33,669 bases of DNA from an uncultured Myxococcales bacterium (GTDB lineage: Bacteria; Myxococcota_A; UBA9042), in the NCBI GenBank assembly GCA_937910235.1, contig CALENB010000114.1, positions 1 through 33,669 of the forward strand, in the 5' to 3' direction. Position 1 is the first letter of the stretch, and each line of letters begins with the position of its first letter. The translations under genes were made by a program, and so were the position numbers. Below are positions 30,469-33,669 of this stretch, one piece after another. The notes below the pieces were generated by a model. That model searched no databases. It was given only the letters and a program-made list of their open reading frames with translations, and had not been told where the DNA came from.

Positions 30469-31998
30469 ATGGCCAAGTCGACCCCAGCCATCCCAACCAC
30501 CACCGCTGACCCGCGTCGCCGCGCCACGATCCCAGCCTCAGGCGGAGATCCAGCCGCGCTGCTGGCCGAAATGCAGGCCATGCGCGCCGAAGATGCAGAC
30601 TGGCAGGGCGGTCGCACGTGGTCGATGGTCTATTACATCGGCCCGGAGCATCACGCGTTCCTCAAGCAGGCCCACAACCTCTACTTCGCCGAAAACGGCC
30701 TCAACCCGATGGCGTTCAAGAGCCTGAAGCGCATGGAGTCCGAGGTCGTGCAGATGAGCGCGAGCATGCTCAACGGCGGTCGGGACACGGTCGGCACCAT
30801 GACGTCGGGCGGCACCGAGTCGATCCTGCTCACGGTGAAGGCGGCCCGCGATCGCGCGCGTAAGTCCCGGCCGTGGATCTTGCGACCCGAGCTCGTCGCG
30901 CCAAAGACGATCCACGTCGCTTTTGACAAGGCGTGCCACTACTTCAACGTCAAGCCGCGCTACATCGACATCGGGCCGGACTATCGGGCGGACGTCGAGG
31001 CGATGCGTAAGGCGATCGGTCGCAACACGATCCTCGTCGCCGCCTCGGCGCCGCAGTACCCGCAAGGCGTCATCGATCCGATCGCAGAGCTGGGCGAGAT
31101 CTGTGAGGCCAAGGGTGTGCCGTTCCACGTCGACGCCTGTTTTGGGGGCTTCTTGCTGCCTTGGATCGAGAAGCTCGGTCACGACATCCCGACGTTCGAC
31201 TTCCGCGTGCCCGGCGTCACCTCGATGAGCGCCGACGTGCACAAGTTCGGCTACGCGGCCAAGGGCGCGTCGGTGATCCTGTATCGCGACATGAGCTACC
31301 TCAAGCATCAGTTCTTTGTCTCGACGGATTGGCCTGGCGGCATCTACGCCTCGCCGTCGATGCCAGGGACGCGCCCAGGCGGGCCGATCGCGGCGGCGTG
31401 GGCGGCGATGAAGAGCGTCGGCGAGGCCGGCTACCTCGAGTTGGCGCGCGAAGCCGTCGCCGCGGCCCAAGAGCTACGTGACGGCGTGGAGGCCATCGAG
31501 GGTCTCACCGTGCTCGGCGCGGCCCACTCCACCGTTGTCGCGATCGGCACGACCGACGGCGCGGTCGACATCTACGCCGTCGCGGACGTGCTGCAGGACA
31601 AGGGTTGGAGCATCGACCGACAGCAGACGCCCGCGTGCCTGCACTGCACCGTCAACGCCCACAACCGGCCGCAGGTGCCGACGTTTCTGGTGGACCTGAA
31701 GGAGGCGGCGGCGCATGTCGCCGCCCATCCGGAGCTGGCGAGCGAGGGTAACGCCGCGATGTACGGGATGATGGCCAAAGTGCCCGTGCGCGGGCTCGTC
31801 AAACTGAGCGTTCAGAAGGTGATGGAGAGCATGTACGGCCCAGACGGCACCGTGCCGGATCTCTCGCAGCTAGGCGCCGCTGAGGATGACGGTTTTGTGC
31901 TGCAGTTCATGCACAAATACGGCGACCAGGCGATGGAGATGCTCGACCGCGTCAACGGTTTCCGCGCCAGCATCGGCGGGCGCCTCAGGCGGAAATAG
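30469..31998 (+). CDS. PLP-dependent lyase, sphingosine-1-phosphate-lyase-like
   Basis: A 509-residue fold-type I pyridoxal-phosphate enzyme of the group II decarboxylase superfamily, closest in pattern to sphingosine-1-phosphate lyases. Such enzymes cleave phosphorylated long-chain bases to an aldehyde and phosphoethanolamine. Motifs: GTMTSGGTESILLTVKAARD (cofactor phosphate site), VAFDKACHYFNVKPRYIDI, PFHVDACFGGFLLPWIE (pyridine-ring Asp), and the Schiff-base lysine Lys259 in SMSADVHKFGYAAKGAS. The ending segment MYGMMAKVP is also typical of that group. There is no N-terminal membrane helix, unlike the eukaryotic enzyme, so it is probably soluble. Sphingolipid-making bacteria of the Myxococcota type are a plausible setting. 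GGAG about six bases before the ATG supports the start. It is convergent with ppa. Confidence 0.86.
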   Translation: MAKSTPAIPTTTADPRRRATIPASGGDPAALLAEMQAMRAEDADWQGGRTWSMVYYIGPEHHAFLKQAHNLYFAENGLNPMAFKSLKRMESEVVQMSASMLNGGRDTVGTMTSGGTESILLTVKAARDRARKSRPWILRPELVAPKTIHVAFDKACHYFNVKPRYIDIGPDYRADVEAMRKAIGRNTILVAASAPQYPQGVIDPIAELGEICEAKGVPFHVDACFGGFLLPWIEKLGHDIPTFDFRVPGVTSMSADVHKFGYAAKGASVILYRDMSYLKHQFFVSTDWPGGIYASPSMPGTRPGGPIAAAWAAMKSVGEAGYLELAREAVAAAQELRDGVEAIEGLTVLGAAHSTVVAIGTTDGAVDIYAVADVLQDKGWSIDRQQTPACLHCTVNAHNRPQVPTFLVDLKEAAAHVAAHPELASEGNAAMYGMMAKVPVRGLVKLSVQKVMESMYGPDGTVPDLSQLGAAEDDGFVLQFMHKYGDQAMEMLDRVNGFRASIGGRLRRK

Positions 31999-32049
31999 CC
32001 GCAAATCCGGGCCAATAGTTAGCGTGTCACGACGGGTCCAGCCGCGCAG

Positions 32050-32601
32050 CTAACCCCAGCCGCGGAGCTTGGTCTCTTCACGGCGGTACAGGGCGAGCGA
32101 CTCTCGGATGACGTCGTTGGCGACCTCTCGACCATGAAAGTCGTCGACGGTGACCTTCTTGTGCTCCAGCGTCTTGTATTCCTCGAAGAATCGCTTGATC
32201 TCACGAGAGATGTGGGCCGGAAGCTGACTGATGTCGGTGTAGTCACACATCGCCGGGTCGTGCACGTGGACGGCGATGATCTTGTCGTCCATGTCGCCCT
32301 GGTCCGTCATCTTCATGACACCAATCGCGCGCGCCTGGATGATGCTGAGCGGCAACACGCTCTCGTAGCCCAGCACCAGCACGTCCAGCGGATCACCGTC
32401 GCCGCAGTACGAGCGCGGGATGAAGCCGTAGTTGGCGGGATAGATGGCGGAGCTGTACAGCACGCGATCCACCTTGAGCAGGCCCGACGGCTTGTCGAGC
32501 TCGTACTTCACCTTCGATCCCTTGGAGATCTCAATCACGGCGGAGAAGCCGTCTTCTATGGTGTCGGGGTTGATCGGCAAGTCATGCCAAGGGTGGGCCA
32601 T
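32050..32601 (-). CDS. ppa: Inorganic pyrophosphatase, family I
   Basis: Hydrolyses pyrophosphate to phosphate in the cytosol, pulling biosynthetic reactions forward. The 183 residues fit the family I hexameric enzyme. Motifs in order: [39 protein letters not shown], the metal-binding signature [25 protein letters not shown], and [20 protein letters not shown]. All active-site acids and the Lys and Tyr residues I expect are present. An AGGA about eight bases before the ATG at 32601 is acceptable. It is convergent with the lyase gene. The LEA-like lipoprotein gene lies upstream, 61 bases away, on the same strand, so the two could be co-transcribed. Confidence 0.97.
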   Translation of the reverse strand: MAHPWHDLPINPDTIEDGFSAVIEISKGSKVKYELDKPSGLLKVDRVLYSSAIYPANYGFIPRSYCGDGDPLDVLVLGYESVLPLSIIQARAIGVMKMTDQGDMDDKIIAVHVHDPAMCDYTDISQLPAHISREIKRFFEEYKTLEHKKVTVDDFHGREVANDVIRESLALYRREETKLRGWG

Positions 32602-32662
32602 GAGGCGGGTCCTGTGGGTGATCGCTGCACGGTGCGGCGCGCGAGGGGTTCTGCGCCGCAGG

Positions 32663-33517
32663 TTACTGGACGATCCACTCCGTCTTCAATGGGCCGTAGT
32701 CGACGACGATCTGGCCGAGCACCGGCACGTCGAAGAACACGCTGCCCTGCGCCTGCACGGGCACCTTCAGCACAGGATCCTTGCCGTCGACGAACTGCTG
32801 CACCCAGCTGAGCGCGGTGCGCTGAAAGACCGTGAGCGCCTGGTCAATGCCCATGGAGAACACCAGATCCAGCTTCACGTCGCCGCCGGCCGCGATCGTG
32901 GACTTCTTCAACTCCTCCTGCACCTCGCCCGAGATGACGCCGGCGATGAGGTTCGGCAGCCGCTTTTGTAGAAAATCGTCGACCGATTTCACGCGCTTGT
33001 CGTTGATGGTGCAGGCCCCTGGGCGCGGCGTGCCATCGCAGGTCGGCGCGTCGCTGCCGCATAGACTCACACACAGCGCGCCGAGCTCCTGCGCTGCCTC
33101 GCCAGGGAAGAGGGTGAGCGCAACCATGACGTCCAACGCGGGAACGGGCACGTCGTTTGGGTTCTTGATACCGACGGAGAGGCCGAAGTCGAACTTGAGC
33201 GTCTCTTTGGCCGGCGGCAATCCCAGAACGCCAGCGCAGGCGGCTTTAGCGACGAACCCATCCACTACGTTCGGGCAGTAATACGCGGCGAGCTTCACCA
33301 GACCGGGGCGCTTGCGCAGCGTGAGGCCAGACGCCTCTACCTCAGGGGCCAGCATCGTCGGCTGCAGGATCCCCGCGTCAGGATCGAGCGCCGCCTGGGC
33401 GATGGGCTCCAGCAGCTCACAGCCGCCGCAGAGCAGCAGGGCGACGACGACGAGGGCCGCGCGCAGGCCGGTGAACCGGGCCGTCTTTCGCTGAGAATGG
33501 GTCGCGTGATGTTGCAT
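32663..33517 (-). CDS. LEA14/WHy-like lipoprotein
   Basis: A 284-residue lipoprotein. [15 protein letters not shown] gives the lipobox CGGC after a basic N-terminus ([17 protein letters not shown]). The mature part contains [20 protein letters not shown] followed by [11 protein letters not shown], which has the NPN and PVP features of LEA type 2 / water-stress-and-hypersensitive-response domains. A Cys-rich loop ([12 protein letters not shown]) interrupts it, and the end is [19 protein letters not shown]. Such domains are immunoglobulin-like beta sandwiches with no known catalysis. The substrate or partner is unknown. GGAGG at good spacing before the ATG at 33517 sets the start. The gene lies between ppa downstream and the 14-bp repeat near the window edge. 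Confidence 0.72.
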   Translation of the reverse strand: MQHHATHSQRKTARFTGLRAALVVVALLLCGGCELLEPIAQAALDPDAGILQPTMLAPEVEASGLTLRKRPGLVKLAAYYCPNVVDGFVAKAACAGVLGLPPAKETLKFDFGLSVGIKNPNDVPVPALDVMVALTLFPGEAAQELGALCVSLCGSDAPTCDGTPRPGACTINDKRVKSVDDFLQKRLPNLIAGVISGEVQEELKKSTIAAGGDVKLDLVFSMGIDQALTVFQRTALSWVQQFVDGKDPVLKVPVQAQGSVFFDVPVLGQIVVDYGPLKTEWIVQ

Positions 33518-33609
33518 GGGGGAGCCTCCAAATCAGAGCAGCGTGGACGCGCGATGGGGCGACGGCATTCACGTGGCCATCTGTATGACCGATGCCGGCC
33601 ACTCTCGTC

Positions 33610-33669
33610 CAGCGCAACCTCTCCAGCGCAACCTCTCCAGCGCAACCTCTCCAGCGCAACCTCTCCAGC
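33610..33669. repeat. 14-bp tandem repeat truncated by the window edge
   Basis: Four perfect copies of cagcgcaacctctc (33610-33623, 33624-33637, 33638-33651, 33652-33665) and four bases of a fifth run to the last base of the window, so the full length is unknown. A 14-bp unit is not a multiple of three, so a coding role is unlikely. It lies upstream of the LEA-like lipoprotein gene. There is no spacer-repeat pattern, which rules out a CRISPR array. Confidence 0.92.

Noticed and set aside
33610-33669. CRISPR array
   Set aside because: The 14-bp units are directly contiguous without spacers; the same holds for the arrays at 5221-5280 and 11306-11376.

Overview
The window is a GC-rich bacterial chromosome segment, densely coded on both strands, with 23 genes I can support. 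Nothing in it looks like phage, plasmid or insertion sequence. I infer a deltaproteobacterial, Myxococcota-like host. The reasons are the many predicted lipoproteins with Asp/Gly/Ala-rich spacers after the lipobox, FG-GAP and Cys-rich repeat lipoproteins, a formylglycine-generating-enzyme-like (FGE-like) domain used as a surface module, a bacterial sphingosine-1-phosphate-lyase-like enzyme, and a pentapeptide/K+-channel fusion. No rRNA gene or other species marker is present, so this is inference from gene style.

Layout. 1-1813 (minus): pyrB followed by pyrF, which runs off the left edge. 1871-4455 (minus): a two-gene protease locus in which one secreted protein carries only a fungalysin/thermolysin-type propeptide and the next, a lipoprotein, carries only the catalytic gluzincin domain. 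4645-9300: housekeeping genes (DUF177/YceD, cysS, an amidohydrolase, a DUF971 protein, a HIT protein). 9653-14819 (plus): a hybrid histidine kinase, an acetoacetate-decarboxylase-like protein and a pentapeptide-repeat/K+-channel protein. 14828-17266 (minus): a large FG-GAP/ASPIC-UnbV lipoprotein. 17364-21789 (plus): a DHH-CBS protein lacking the expected nucleotidyltransferase part, a GT-C-like membrane protein one base downstream, and a YbiT-type ABC-F ATPase. 21796-22665 (minus): a double-domain universal stress protein. 22867-24517 (plus): an OmpA-like lipoprotein followed by a thioredoxin-fold lipoprotein.

24540-30315 (minus) is the most distinctive region. Four successive genes, with spacings of -4, 23 and 6 bases, all encode predicted lipoproteins: an unrecognised 210-residue protein, an alpha/beta-hydrolase-like protein whose nucleophile elbow reads GHGMG instead of GHSMG, an unrecognised Cys-rich protein, and a protein with five Cys-rich repeats and an FGE-like domain lacking the family's catalytic cysteines. 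I read this as a candidate cell-surface assembly built partly from non-catalytic versions of enzyme folds. The function is unknown. The right end carries a sphingosine-1-phosphate-lyase-like gene (plus), inorganic pyrophosphatase and a LEA14-like lipoprotein (both minus), and a 14-bp tandem repeat that runs off the edge.

Three short tandem repeats stand out: six 10-bp units before cysS, four perfect 15-bp units inside the kinase gene that lengthen a loop in a degenerate receiver domain, and the 14-bp repeat at the right edge. I saw no tRNA, CRISPR array, transposase or clear intrinsic terminator. Starts were chosen mainly from Shine-Dalgarno spacing and often differ from the longest open frame.
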